From Lachnospiraceae bacterium (GTDB lineage Bacteria > Bacillota > Clostridia > Lachnospirales > Lachnospiraceae): a DNA stretch of 64,000 nt. The stretch lies in contig JAFSYI010000085.1 of NCBI GenBank assembly GCA_017450065.1, forward strand, positions 124,001 to 188,000. Reading direction: 5' to 3'. Positions 43,225-52,205 of this stretch are shown piece after piece (the first letter of the stretch is position 1; every line of letters begins with the position of its first letter). A program made the position numbers and the translations under genes. The notes under the pieces are model-generated. The model had not been told where the DNA came from and searched no databases. It saw only the letters and a program-made list of their open reading frames with translations.

Positions 43225-45144
43225 TTAAATATCTAACTCTGCATCTCTTGCATGCTTATAGATAAATGCCTTCCTTGGCGGCACCTCATTGCCCATAAGC
43301 ATTTCCGTTGTATTGCTCGCAAGTCTTGCGTCCTCGATCTCTACAAGCTTAAGCTTACGTCTCTCGGGATCGAGCGTGGTCTCCCACAGCTGCTCGGCAT
43401 CCATCTCACCCAGTCCCTTGTATCTCTGAAGAGTGAAATCCGTATGAGATTTACGGTATGCTGCCAGAGCCTTATCATCATAAAGATATTCCTCTTCCCC
43501 TTTCTTCGGCATCGCCTTATAGAGCGGAGGCATTGCAAGATAAACATGACCTTCATATATAAGCTCCGGCATAAAGCGGTAAAAAAGAGTAAGAAGCAGG
43601 GTTGAAATATGTGCGCCGTCAACATCGGCATCAGCCATTATTATGATCTTGTCATAACGGAGCTTGCTTATGTCGAAATCATTACCGTAACCTTCCGAGA
43701 ATCCGCAGCCGAAGGCATAGATCATGGTCTTGATCTCAGCATTGGCAAGAACCTTGTCTATTGTAGCCTTTTCCACATTAAGTATCTTTCCCCTTATGGG
43801 AAGGATCGCCTGATACATCCTGTTTCTTGCGGTTTTTGCGCTTCCTCCGGCGGAGTCACCCTCGACTATGAATATCTCACACTTGGATGCGTCCCTGCTC
43901 TCACAGTTGGCAAGCTTACCGTTGCTGTCAAAGCTGTATTTCTGCTTGGTAAGCATGTTGGTCTTGGCCTTTTCCTCGCTCTTTCTTATTTTGGCCGCCT
44001 TCTCCGCACACGAAAGCACAGCTTTCAGATCATCGAGATTACGGTCGAAATACCTTACAAGTTCATCACCCGTTACCTTGGAAACAGCCTTGGTCGCATC
44101 CTGGTTGTCAAGCTTGGTCTTTGTCTGTCCCTCAAACCTCGGCGAGGGATGTTTGATCGACACAACGGCCGTCATTCCGTTCCTTATGTCCGCTCCCGTA
44201 AAATTCGCATCTTTTTCTTTAAGTATGTTCAGTTCCCTTGCATAGGTGTTCATGACGTTGGTGAACATTGTCTTAAAGCCGGTAAGATGCGTACCTCCCT
44301 CGGAATTATAAATATTATTACAGAAGCCGAGAACGTTCTCGTGAAAATCATTGACATACTGGAAAGCAACCTCTACCTTTATCCCGTCAGCCTCACCGCT
44401 GAAAAAAACAGGATCATTGATCGCTTCTTCATTACGGTTCATATCCTTTACGAAGCCTATTATACCGTCCTCCTCATGGAAGATTTCAACATCGGGCGTT
44501 TCCTGTCTGTTATCCGTAAAAATTATCGTAAGCTGGGGATTAAGATATGCGGTCTCATGAAGGCGGCTCTTGATATCCTCTTCTTTAAACCGTGTTTTTT
44601 CAAATATGGTATCATCCGGGAGAAAATTGATCTTGGTACCTGTCGTCCTTGATCTTCCGATTACCGGAAGCAGTCCGTCTTCAAGCTCTATGACAGGTAT
44701 CCCTCTGCTGTATCGGTCATGAAACACCTTGCCCTCGCGTCTTACCTCAATATCAAGATACTCGGACAGAGCATTGACAACAGATGAACCCACTCCGTGA
44801 AGTCCGCCGCTTGTCTTATATACCGAATCATCAAATTTGCCGCCCGCGTGAAGGGTAGTGAATACAAGCCGTTCCGCACTCATTCCTTTCTCGTGCATGC
44901 CAACCGGGATTCCCCGGCCGTTATCCTCTACCGTGGCCGATCCGTCCGCTTCAAGCGTAACCCTGATCTCGCTGCAGTAACCGGCAAGATGTTCGTCTAC
45001 CGAATTATCGACTATTTCATAAACAAGATGGTTAAGACCCTTTGTTGTGACGCTGCCAATATACATTCCGGGGCGCTTTCTTACAGCTTCAAGCCCCTCA
45101 AGCACAGTTATACTGCTTGCGTCATATGTGTTTTTATTTGCCAT
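43225..45144 (-). CDS. parE: Type IIA topoisomerase subunit B (ParE/GyrB-like)
   Basis: A 639-residue ATPase subunit. The GHKL site has EIVDNSVDEHLAG, VEDNGRGIPVGMHEK and TSGGLHGVGSSVVNALSE. The TOPRIM domain carries FIVEGDSAGGSAK and IMADADVDGAHI, and the C-terminus ends LASNTTEMLMGNEVPPRKAFI. The ATG at 45142-45144 has AGGGG seven bases upstream. It has its own promoter and leads the 45.1-34.8 kb run with parC-like, rsmD and coaD. Assignment to ParE over GyrB is by pairing with a GyrA-box-less subunit. Confidence 0.85.
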   Translation of the reverse strand: MANKNTYDASSITVLEGLEAVRKRPGMYIGSVTTKGLNHLVYEIVDNSVDEHLAGYCSEIRVTLEADGSATVEDNGRGIPVGMHEKGMSAERLVFTTLHAGGKFDDSVYKTSGGLHGVGSSVVNALSEYLDIEVRREGKVFHDRYSRGIPVIELEDGLLPVIGRSRTTGTKINFLPDDTIFEKTRFKEEDIKSRLHETAYLNPQLTIIFTDNRQETPDVEIFHEEDGIIGFVKDMNRNEEAINDPVFFSGEADGIKVEVAFQYVNDFHENVLGFCNNIYNSEGGTHLTGFKTMFTNVMNTYARELNILKEKDANFTGADIRNGMTAVVSIKHPSPRFEGQTKTKLDNQDATKAVSKVTGDELVRYFDRNLDDLKAVLSCAEKAAKIRKSEEKAKTNMLTKQKYSFDSNGKLANCESRDASKCEIFIVEGDSAGGSAKTARNRMYQAILPIRGKILNVEKATIDKVLANAEIKTMIYAFGCGFSEGYGNDFDISKLRYDKIIIMADADVDGAHISTLLLTLFYRFMPELIYEGHVYLAMPPLYKAMPKKGEEEYLYDDKALAAYRKSHTDFTLQRYKGLGEMDAEQLWETTLDPERRKLKLVEIEDARLASNTTEMLMGNEVPPRKAFIYKHARDAELDI

Positions 45145-45197
45145 TTTGATACCCCTTGATATGCAAAAATACTCCCTGAAACCCAAAAACATATAAC

Positions 45198-45225
45198 ATT
45201 ATAACATAATTCTGTTATTTTTCAA
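45198..45225 (-). promoter_or_regulatory. Promoter of the parE-parC-like operon
   Basis: On the minus strand, -35 TTGAAA (45225-45220), a 16-base spacer and -10 TATAAT (45203-45198). The leader is about 47 nt. It lies in a 266-bp AT-rich gap and faces away from the chemotaxis-like promoter. Confidence 0.75.
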
Positions 45226-45320
45226 GAAAAACGCTAATTATTGTACGAACAAATTTTCACACAACAAATTGTAGTATTTGTTTTTTGTGGCTTTTTTATT
45301 AAAAATCAACAACTTATTCA

Positions 45321-45349
45321 TTGAAGTCATGTCACAATTTTGGTATTAT
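45321..45349 (+). promoter_or_regulatory. Promoter of the CheX-like/CheY unit
   Basis: On the plus strand, -35 TTGAAG (45321-45326), a 17-base spacer and -10 TATTAT (45344-45349), about 55 nt before the ATG. It looks like a vegetative sigma-A promoter, not a flagellar sigma-28 one. Confidence 0.7.
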
Positions 45350-45410
45350 ATATATTAAGTATTGATTGGAATACCGTTATTGATCTGATAAAATCTCAAA
45401 GGAGAATACC

Positions 45411-46298
45411 ATGTTTGACAGAATACTGGCTGATTATCTTGTTGAAAAAGGGAAGCTGGGACCCGAGGCTCTCGAGAAAATATTCGAGCTTCAGGCACGT
45501 AAGCGCGTACGTCTCGGCATGATCGCACAGTCGGAGAATCTAATGACTCCCGAACAGATAGAAGAAATAAACAAGCTTCAGTCTCTCACAGATAAGCGTT
45601 TCGGTGATCTTGCGGTTGAAAAGGGGTATCTGACGGACAGTCAGGTCTCAAGGCTTCTTACCCTTCAGGGCAACGGTTTTCTCTCGTTTGTCCAGTCTGC
45701 CGTGGATCTTAAATACATGAACATGAATGATGTTGTCGAGGCTCTCAATGATTTCCAGCAGGATAACGGTTATACCCTTACCGATATGGATAACCTCAAG
45801 AGCTGTGATATAGACAGGATCGTTCCCATATATCTTTACGATCTTCCCGGATATGCCAAGGAGCTCATCGGAGTGGCCGTAAGAACTCTTTCTAGGCTTG
45901 TTGATTATCATGTATATATAGAACGTCCGTATACGAGCGACAAGCTTGTAACGGAGAACCTGTGTTATCAGGCATCCGTAGGTGATTTCAATCTTCTGCT
46001 TGCTCTTTCCGGGGAGGAACCGACGCTTATTCAGACCGCCATCGGCTTTGCCGGTGAACAGTATATAGATGATCTCGACGACGCACTCGATTCCATATGC
46101 GAACTCATCAACTGCATTAACGGAATATTTGCAACTGACATAAGCCACAGATTCATAAATATCGATATGCTGGCTCCGCACTATAAGACGGGTCCTTCGG
46201 TTATAAATGCCGAAGATATAATCAATATACCTCTTCATCTTTTTGACAAACCTGTTACGCTGACTGTTTTACTGTCCGATAACTATACGGTCGAATGA
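45411..46298 (+). CDS. CheX/CheC-like phosphatase with N-terminal GspE_N/MshEN-like repeats
   Basis: A 295-residue cytoplasmic protein. The N-terminus has four related segments ending in Gln at 28, 57, 86 and 116. The clearest, RLGMIAQSENLMTPEQIEEI (34-53) and RFGDLAVEKGYLTDSQVSRL (63-82), match the N-terminal helical pairs of type II secretion ATPases (GspE_N/MshEN), some of which bind cyclic-di-GMP. The C-terminal half is CheC/CheX/FliN-like. D227-x3-E231-x2-N234 with Pro256 fits the CheY-P phosphatase signature. The Shine-Dalgarno is AAAGGAGA. A CheY follows 91 bp downstream. No other chemotaxis or flagellar gene is near, so the output is unknown. Confidence 0.75.
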   Translation: MFDRILADYLVEKGKLGPEALEKIFELQARKRVRLGMIAQSENLMTPEQIEEINKLQSLTDKRFGDLAVEKGYLTDSQVSRLLTLQGNGFLSFVQSAVDLKYMNMNDVVEALNDFQQDNGYTLTDMDNLKSCDIDRIVPIYLYDLPGYAKELIGVAVRTLSRLVDYHVYIERPYTSDKLVTENLCYQASVGDFNLLLALSGEEPTLIQTAIGFAGEQYIDDLDDALDSICELINCINGIFATDISHRFINIDMLAPHYKTGPSVINAEDIINIPLHLFDKPVTLTVLLSDNYTVE

Positions 46299-46389
46299 GG
46301 GATACCGCCACGGCGGGGCTTTATGACCACTGAGGGAATAATAAATATTACATAAGAAAATGACTTAATTAAGGGTAGGAGAACATAAA

Positions 46390-46758
46390 ATGGGCACTAT
46401 ACTAATAGTAGACGACTCAAGGACAATGCGAAAAGTGCTTGCAGCTTCGCTAAAGGAAGCAGGACATTATATCATTGGAAATGCCGGTAACGGACAGGAG
46501 GCTCTCGACCTTCTGAAGAACCTCTCTCCCGATCTGCCGGATCTGATAACACTTGACATTACAATGCCGGAAATGGACGGCATAGAAACTCTTAAACGGA
46601 TAAGGGCTGAATACCCCGGCCAGAAGGTTGTCATGGTAAGCGCCGCCGGACAGAAAGACAAGATAATGGAAGCTCTTAAGTTCGGAGCTGTTGACTTCAT
46701 CAAAAAACCTTATGATCCGGACGAAGCAATGGAAACCTTTAAAAAAATACTCGGTTAA
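46390..46758 (+). CDS. Stand-alone CheY-type response regulator
   Basis: A 122-residue receiver domain with no output domain. Acidic pocket D8-D9, phosphoacceptor D56 (LDITMPEMDG), switch serine S84 and K106 with its following proline (KKP) are all present. GGTAGGAGA lies before the ATG. It is most likely dephosphorylated by the CheX-like protein encoded just upstream. The kinase is not in the window, so whether it acts on flagella, gliding or another system cannot be said. Confidence 0.9.
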   Translation: MGTILIVDDSRTMRKVLAASLKEAGHYIIGNAGNGQEALDLLKNLSPDLPDLITLDITMPEMDGIETLKRIRAEYPGQKVVMVSAAGQKDKIMEALKFGAVDFIKKPYDPDEAMETFKKILG

Positions 46759-46761
46759 AAA

Positions 46762-46795
46762 AACAGGTTCCCGGATCACCGGTAACCTGTTTTTT
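46762..46795. terminator. Bidirectional terminator between cheY-like gene and recG
   Basis: Stem arms AACAGGTT (46762-46769) and AACCTGTT (46784-46791) plus CCGG/CCGG inner pairs with an ATCA loop. A T-run follows on the plus strand and an A-run precedes it, so it also works on the minus strand. It separates convergent cheY-like and recG transcription. Confidence 0.92.
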
Positions 46796-46800
46796 ATCGA

Positions 46801-48834
46801 TCACAGTGCATGGATATCGGATGAAGCGTTTAACTCCTCAATCCTGTTTTTCAAGTATGCATTTTCTTCTTTTTCAAGGCCCGGATCCTGATCCAGTATC
46901 AGCGAAGCATCCTTAGCGGCACGTTCCAAAACCGTGGCATCCGAAAAAATGTCTCCGAGTCTGAACTGCATCTCTCCGCTCTGTCTTATTCCGAACATAT
47001 CTCCCGGTCCCCTTAGTTTAAGATCCTCGGAAGCTATTTTAAATCCGTCATTTGAATGATTTAATATATCCAGTCTTTTCCTGCTCTTCTCACTTTCCTT
47101 ACAGTCTATAAAAATACAATAGGACTGGGCATCGCCTCTTCCGATCCTGCCTCTCAGCTGATGAAGCTGGGCAAGTCCGAAACGTTCAGAGTTCTCGATC
47201 ATCATAACCGTTGCATTAGGCACATTAACACCCACCTCAACCACAGTCGTACTTACAAGCACCATGGTCTTTCCTTCAAGGAATTCCCTCATTATCCTGT
47301 CCTTTGCAGCAGGTTTCATCTGGCCGTGAAGACAGGCGACGCTTATTTCCGGGCCAAGTTCGTTCTTCAGTCTGTCCGTATATGATGTTACATCCTCGCA
47401 GTCAAGGCCCTCACTGCTTTCTACCAAAGGGCAGATCACATATGCCTGGTGACCGGCTTTTACTTCTTTTTCAATAAAGTGGTATGCTCTCTTCCTGTAA
47501 TCCGTCCCCACAACACAGTTCTTAACCGGGAGCCGCCTGGCCGGAACTTCATCTATGACCGAAATATCAAGGTCACCGTACAGCATTATTGCAAGCGTTC
47601 TGGGAATCGGGGTTGCACTCATTACAAGTACATGCGGTATCCTGTCTCCTCCCTTTTCTACCATCATCCCCCTCTGTCTGACACCGAACCTGTGCTGCTC
47701 ATCCGTCACCACAAGAGCCAGCTTCCCATATACTGCTTTTTCCTGAAACAGTGCATGGGTGCCTATGACAACTCCTGCCCGGCCATCCTCTGTCTTCTCA
47801 TAAACCTTACGTTTGGCTGCCGGAGACATCGACCCTGTAAGCAGACATATCTCACTTTCTATACCAAACCGGGTAAAAATTTCCGAAAAAGAATCATAAT
47901 GCTGTGATGCCAGGATCTCTGTCGGGACCATAACGGCACACTGATAGCCGCCAAGGACAGCATCTATGCATGCGAGCACAGCCACGATTGTTTTCCCGCA
48001 GCCCACATCTCCCTGTATAAGCCGGCTCATCGCATGCGGACCGGACATATCCGTCTCCACGTCAGATAATGCTTTAAGCTGTGCATCCGTTAATCTGTAT
48101 GGAAGTGAACCGATAATCTCCCTGACCCTGGACGAAGCATTAATGATATAATCATTCGCAGACCTGTTATTTTCTTCCCTCAGAAGCCTTATCCTCAGTA
48201 TAAACATAAGGAATTCATCATATATCAGAGCTTCTCTTGCATTCCTAAGCTCTACTGTATCTTTCGGAAAATGTATTCCGGCAAGAGCCTTTTCAAGAGA
48301 TAAGCCTCCGGCTGTTTTCCCTGTCTTAACATATGAGAGCGCCTGCTTTACAGCTTTCTTTACCGCATTGTTGGACAGTCCCTTCGTAAGCGGATAAACC
48401 GGCTGGAGCGAATTCTCAAGCTTCTTATATTCCTCCGGAGTAAATATAAGCGGCTGTTCCATTGACCAGGTATTCCCCTGTCGCTTCAGTGTTCCGGCAA
48501 AAACATATTCGTGTCCCGCCGAAAGGCTCTTTGTAAGATATGGCATATGGAACCACACAACCCGCATAATACCGGTATCCGTAACTGCATTCGAGGTCAC
48601 AACAGCCATTCTACCCGCTTTTCTCATAAGCGGTCTGTCATTTAACCTTACCCGTGTAAAAATGAAGCTTCCGATAAGAGACTCAGCCGGTGCAACCGGC
48701 TCATCATACTGCATATAGTCTCTGGGGTAATAATACACAAGGTCGCCATATGTGTATATGCCGACCCTGTGGTATAAACCTGCTGTTTTTTCGCCTATTC
48801 CTTTAAGATTTCTGATATCTGTTTTTATATCCAT
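46801..48834 (-). CDS. recG: ATP-dependent DNA helicase RecG
   Basis: A 677-residue superfamily 2 helicase that remodels stalled forks and Holliday junctions. The wedge/OB domain is at the N-terminus (about 40-140). Helicase motifs are Walker A QGDVGCGKTIVA, VTDEQHRFG (motif II variant DEQH), MSATPIPRTLA (motif III) and the RGRIGRGDAQSYCIF motif VI region. Length is normal for Firmicutes. It is 6 bp after fakA-like; the fakA-recG order is typical. Confidence 0.96.
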   Translation of the reverse strand: MDIKTDIRNLKGIGEKTAGLYHRVGIYTYGDLVYYYPRDYMQYDEPVAPAESLIGSFIFTRVRLNDRPLMRKAGRMAVVTSNAVTDTGIMRVVWFHMPYLTKSLSAGHEYVFAGTLKRQGNTWSMEQPLIFTPEEYKKLENSLQPVYPLTKGLSNNAVKKAVKQALSYVKTGKTAGGLSLEKALAGIHFPKDTVELRNAREALIYDEFLMFILRIRLLREENNRSANDYIINASSRVREIIGSLPYRLTDAQLKALSDVETDMSGPHAMSRLIQGDVGCGKTIVAVLACIDAVLGGYQCAVMVPTEILASQHYDSFSEIFTRFGIESEICLLTGSMSPAAKRKVYEKTEDGRAGVVIGTHALFQEKAVYGKLALVVTDEQHRFGVRQRGMMVEKGGDRIPHVLVMSATPIPRTLAIMLYGDLDISVIDEVPARRLPVKNCVVGTDYRKRAYHFIEKEVKAGHQAYVICPLVESSEGLDCEDVTSYTDRLKNELGPEISVACLHGQMKPAAKDRIMREFLEGKTMVLVSTTVVEVGVNVPNATVMMIENSERFGLAQLHQLRGRIGRGDAQSYCIFIDCKESEKSRKRLDILNHSNDGFKIASEDLKLRGPGDMFGIRQSGEMQFRLGDIFSDATVLERAAKDASLILDQDPGLEKEENAYLKNRIEELNASSDIHAL

Positions 48835-48840
48835 TCCGTT

Positions 48841-50658
48841 TTATTCTACTGAGATCACATAATAATATATCGGCTGTCCGCCGTAATGCATCTCGACTTC
48901 ACAAGCCGGATACTTTTCCTCAACACTTTTCAGGAAATCGCCGGCATCCTGCTCTTCGGTATCCCTGCCATAATAGATACTGATGAGTTCGGAATCTTCA
49001 TCAACCATTTTATCTATCATCTTAAGAGCTGTCTCCTCTACGGCATCGCCTACAGCAAGAATATCCTTATCCCCGATTCCCATGATGTTGCCCTGTTTAA
49101 TACTGATGTCATTGATCACGGTATCTCTTACGGCATATGTTACCTGGCCTGTTTTAACGTCCAGTATTGCCCTGCTCATTACCTCATTGTTTTCTTCGGC
49201 ACTCATGTCAAAGGTAAAATTGATCAGTGCGGTAATTCCCTGTGGTACCGTCCTGGTGGGAATAACGAAGATTTTCTTGTCTTCAACCATGTACTTAACC
49301 TGGTTGGCCGCCATTATTATGTTTTTATTATTCGGAAGGATGAAGATACTGTCCGCGTTTATCTCGTTCACGGCCCTGAACATATCCTCCGTACTGGGAT
49401 TCATCGTCTGTCCGCCGGAAATTATCTTATCCACTCCAAGGCCCTTGAAAATACTGTCAAGTCCGTCCCCCATGGAAATAACTATAAAACCGACATCCTT
49501 TCTTTCTGTATTTGTACCCGGATCCGCAAGGCCGTCATCCGCAGGCTGTGATATATATGTTTCTTTCTCCGTCTTCTTTTCATCATCCGGTTTTAATGTA
49601 GCGCTCCCGGGTTCTCCGGCTGTATGCTGATTTGCATTATCAGTCTTCGAATCATTCTCTTTGATCTCTTCATATTTAGTCTGTCCGCCCGCCCCCAACG
49701 ACATCCTAAACAGCTTCTCCTGATGCTCCTCCCTCATATTATCTATCTTCATTCTGGTAAGAGCACCGTATGTCAGTGCCTTTTGTATGACAAGACCGGG
49801 ATCGTTCGTATGAACGTGAACCTTTACATAATCCTCATCGGCAACGCATACTATCGAATCGCCTATAGACTCAAGATAATTCTTGAAATCCTGCTCGTTT
49901 TTTGCATTGAAGACCTTGTCGAGCATTATTATGAATTCGGTACAGTATCCATACTTTATTTCAAAACCCGCCTGGACTTCATATCCCTTCTCACTGGTGA
50001 TACCGGGCATGGGTTCTTCGGATACGGAGAATACTATCTCATTTCCCAGGTATGCCTGATATGCACCCTTAAGGATCTCAACAAGTCCCTGGCCGCCCGA
50101 ATCCACCACTCCGGCCTGCTTAAGGACCGGTAACATATCAGGCGTTCTTGCAAGTACAGCCTCTGCCTCTTTAATGAGCTCTTCTAAAAAGAAATTCATA
50201 TCATCGGTCGAAACACTTAACTCTGTTGCCCTCTCCGCAATACCCCTTGCAACCGTTAGTATTGTTCCTTCCTTTGGCTTCATTACCGCTTTATATGCTG
50301 TCTCTACAGCCTTATTACATGCACTTGCAAGTAAAGGTATGTCTATTATCTCTTTATCACTTACCGCCTTTGTAAAGCCGCGAAGCAGCTGGGAAAGAAT
50401 AACTCCCGAATTACCTCTGGCGCCGCGGAGAGATCCCGATGCTATGCTCTTGCACAAAGGCTGCATTTCCACCCTGCCCATTGATGCCACTTCATTTGCC
50501 GCAGTCATTATGGTAAGAGTCATATTGGTACCTGTATCTCCATCCGGTACAGGGAACACGTTCAACTCGTTTATCCATGCCTTCTTCGCCTCCAGAGACT
50601 TGGCACCTGTCAGAAACATCTTCGACAGCATTTTTGCATCGATAGTATTTGAAATCAC
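48841..50658 (-). CDS. fakA: DAK2-domain fatty acid kinase FakA-like protein
   Basis: A 605-residue protein. The N-terminal DAK2 domain has the ATP/Mg site VFPVPDGDTGTNMTLTI (about 30-46) and SGSLRGARGNSGVILSQ. The C-terminal domain (from about 385) belongs to the FakA-associated EDD-like fold with VDKIISGGQTMNPSTEDM. FakA phosphorylates fatty acids bound to a FakB (DegV) partner. Between the two, residues about 325-380 form a low-complexity polar linker that is longer than usual. The start is GTG with AGGAGGAG upstream. It lies between asp23 and recG, as in many Firmicutes. Confidence 0.9.
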   Translation of the reverse strand: MISNTIDAKMLSKMFLTGAKSLEAKKAWINELNVFPVPDGDTGTNMTLTIMTAANEVASMGRVEMQPLCKSIASGSLRGARGNSGVILSQLLRGFTKAVSDKEIIDIPLLASACNKAVETAYKAVMKPKEGTILTVARGIAERATELSVSTDDMNFFLEELIKEAEAVLARTPDMLPVLKQAGVVDSGGQGLVEILKGAYQAYLGNEIVFSVSEEPMPGITSEKGYEVQAGFEIKYGYCTEFIIMLDKVFNAKNEQDFKNYLESIGDSIVCVADEDYVKVHVHTNDPGLVIQKALTYGALTRMKIDNMREEHQEKLFRMSLGAGGQTKYEEIKENDSKTDNANQHTAGEPGSATLKPDDEKKTEKETYISQPADDGLADPGTNTERKDVGFIVISMGDGLDSIFKGLGVDKIISGGQTMNPSTEDMFRAVNEINADSIFILPNNKNIIMAANQVKYMVEDKKIFVIPTRTVPQGITALINFTFDMSAEENNEVMSRAILDVKTGQVTYAVRDTVINDISIKQGNIMGIGDKDILAVGDAVEETALKMIDKMVDEDSELISIYYGRDTEEQDAGDFLKSVEEKYPACEVEMHYGGQPIYYYVISVE

Positions 50659-50683
50659 TTCAGCCGCTCCTCCTACTCCCTCT

Positions 50684-51040
50684 TTAATCGATCACTCTTA
50701 CACCTTCAACATAAATATTGATCTTTTCAATATCAAGTCCGGTGAACTCTTCAACCTTATATTTAACGTTGCTTATAAGATTATCGCAAACTGTCTTTAT
50801 GCTGACTCCGTATGCAACTATAACATGAAAATCAAGAGTAAGCTGTTCATTCTTAAATATCACATTAATTCCGCGGGTAATCTTTTCCTTCTTAAGAAGC
50901 TTTACTATGCCGTCCGTCACATTAACGGCAGCCATACCGACGATTCCAAAGCATTCTACCGCAACCGATCCGGCATACTGAGCTATTACCTCTGTATCAA
51001 TACTGACATTACCTACCTGTGTTTTAATGTAACCTTTCAT
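50684..51040 (-). CDS. Asp23/Gls24 family envelope stress protein
   Basis: A 118-residue soluble alpha/beta protein covering the full Asp23 (DUF322) domain: GNVSIDTEVIAQYAGSVAVECFGIVGM, then a C-terminal VIVAYGVSIKTVCDNLISNVKYKVEEFTG. The family is often membrane-associated via partners and is linked to envelope homeostasis, hence it pairs with fakA (25 bp downstream). GGAGGGG lies before the ATG. Confidence 0.92.
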   Translation of the reverse strand: MKGYIKTQVGNVSIDTEVIAQYAGSVAVECFGIVGMAAVNVTDGIVKLLKKEKITRGINVIFKNEQLTLDFHVIVAYGVSIKTVCDNLISNVKYKVEEFTGLDIEKINIYVEGVRVID

Positions 51041-51108
51041 TGAAGCCCCTCCTTATTTATCTCTGATTGATATATCAACAGGAACCTTTTCATTACATAG
51101 ACCTAAGC

Positions 51109-51114
51109 ATTATA
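51109..51114 (-). promoter_or_regulatory. Probable -10 of the asp23-fakA-recG operon
   Basis: A TATAAT on the minus strand about 70 nt before the asp23 start. The sequence 17 bases further up (TTTTCT) is a poor -35, so this call rests on the -10 alone. Confidence 0.4.
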
Positions 51115-51187
51115 CACTATTTCTTTCAAAAAGAAAACGTAGTTTTATATTCTTTATATTCTTTTTTGTTCTTTTATATAATTATAC

Positions 51188-51216
51188 TTGCATTTGGTCC
51201 GAACTTCTGATAGAAT
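51188..51216 (+). promoter_or_regulatory. Promoter of rpmB
   Basis: On the plus strand, -35 TTGCAT (51188-51193), a 17-base spacer and -10 TAGAAT (51211-51216). A leader of about 75 nt leads to a perfect Shine-Dalgarno AAGGAGGT. Confidence 0.75.
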
Positions 51217-51297
51217 ACACATTGTTGCGGGTATTTATGTCCGCTTTACATGAAAAGATTCATATTTAAATATATATAAGATAAGGAGGTGCAAAAG

Positions 51298-51483
51298 ATG
51301 GCAAAATGTGATGTTTGTGGAAAGGGAGTACATTTTGGTAATAATGTAAGTCATTCACATAGAAGATCAAACAGAATTTTCAATGCAAATGTTAAGAGAG
51401 TTAAATGCAAGGTGAACGGAACTCCCCAGAGGCTTCATGTATGTACCAACTGTCTTAAGTCAGGCAGGGTTGAAAGAGCCTGA
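51298..51483 (+). CDS. rpmB: 50S ribosomal protein L28, zinc-binding form
   Basis: A 61-residue ribosomal protein, MAKCDVCGKGVHFGNNVSHS at the start. Two Cys pairs, CDVC and CTNC, make the zinc ribbon of the zinc-containing paralogue. The ATG at 51298-51300 lies seven bases after AAGGAGGT. It is alone between two divergent or convergent units and ends in a strong terminator, as is typical for rpmB next to asp23-fakA in Firmicutes. Confidence 0.97.
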   Translation: MAKCDVCGKGVHFGNNVSHSHRRSNRIFNANVKRVKCKVNGTPQRLHVCTNCLKSGRVERA

Positions 51484-51502
51484 GATCAATCTGTATTTTC
51501 GG

Positions 51503-51538
51503 AGAAGACTTTCGTACAGAAGGTCTTCTTTTTTTTGC
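51503..51538 (+). terminator. Terminator of rpmB
   Basis: AGAAGACTTTC and GAAGGTCTTCT pair in an 11-bp stem (one G-U) around GTACA, and are followed by eight or more T residues. Confidence 0.95.
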
Positions 51539-51556
51539 AAAATACTCTCTTTAAGC

Positions 51557-51598
51557 AAAAGACATGGCCTTCATTACATCATGAAGACCATGTCTTTT
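51557..51598. terminator. Hairpin terminator between rpmB and the J-domain gene
   Basis: AAAAGACATGG (51557-51567) pairs with CCATGTCTTTT (51588-51598), and CTTCAT with ATGAAG inside, around a TACATC loop. The A/T ends make it fit termination of the minus-strand J-domain gene and backup termination for rpmB. Confidence 0.75.
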
Positions 51599-51625
51599 AA
51601 TAATATCTCTAATCTGTCCGCGACT

Positions 51626-52168
51626 TCAGAACTGTTCCTTCAGCATCGCGTACTCCTGATTAATAACCTGTACTGTCTCATTGTCTCCGTCCATATTGTC
51701 CGGATGGAAGATCTTAAGAAGATCCCTGTATCTTTTCTTTAACGCAAGGACATTATCCACTCCGTTAAAGAAGACTCCGGACTGATATGCCGAAACATTA
51801 ACCGATCCGTTACCCGAACCCGATCCGGTGGCCGCATAACGATTGCGGTACTTCTCCTTCTCCGTTTCGAATTCCTCACGTTCTTTACATAATGTCCGAA
51901 ATCCCCCCTCAAGGATCTCGAGCTTCTGATTGAACAATATTTTTTCCGTAGCCAATGTCTTGGCTTCGAGCTCGGTCTTTCTTGCCTGTTCACTTACCGA
52001 AGAAATCAGTATCCGCTTTTCGTCTTCGAACTGCTGCTTCTTCTCTTCGAACTCAGCCTTCTCTTTTTCGAAGGATCTTCTGGCATATTCCAACCGTTGG
52101 CTCTCTTGTAAAAGCCACAGCTTAATAGAAGCCATGTCTTCTACAGAAATATTCTGTGCAAAATCCAT
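51626..52168 (-). CDS. Coiled-coil protein with a C-terminal J-domain-like module
   Basis: A 180-residue protein. Residues about 15-110 form a continuous charged coiled coil (LEYARRSFEKEKAEFEEKKQ pattern). A Gly/Ser-rich linker follows. The last 45 residues, ALKKRYRDLLKIFHPDNMDG then VIQVINQEYAML-like sequence, contain the HPD tripeptide of DnaJ J-domains between two helices. It could stimulate an Hsp70, but lacks the other DnaJ parts. The ATG at 52166-52168 has AAGGGGA upstream. It is a single-gene unit with its own promoter and two hairpins downstream. Confidence 0.75.
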   Translation of the reverse strand: MDFAQNISVEDMASIKLWLLQESQRLEYARRSFEKEKAEFEEKKQQFEDEKRILISSVSEQARKTELEAKTLATEKILFNQKLEILEGGFRTLCKEREEFETEKEKYRNRYAATGSGSGNGSVNVSAYQSGVFFNGVDNVLALKKRYRDLLKIFHPDNMDGDNETVQVINQEYAMLKEQF

Positions 52169-52205
52169 ATCATTCCCCTTATTATTCATAATCCCTTCAA
52201 ACAAC

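Noticed and set aside
43609..44652. 347-residue open frame on the plus strand
   Set aside because: It is antisense to the clearly conserved parE-like gene, has no ribosome-binding site, and reads like shadow coding with no recognisable domain.
46299..46389. CCGCC/GGCGG hairpin between the CheX-like and CheY genes as a terminator
   Set aside because: The loop would be only two bases and no T-run follows, so I treat the two genes as one transcript.
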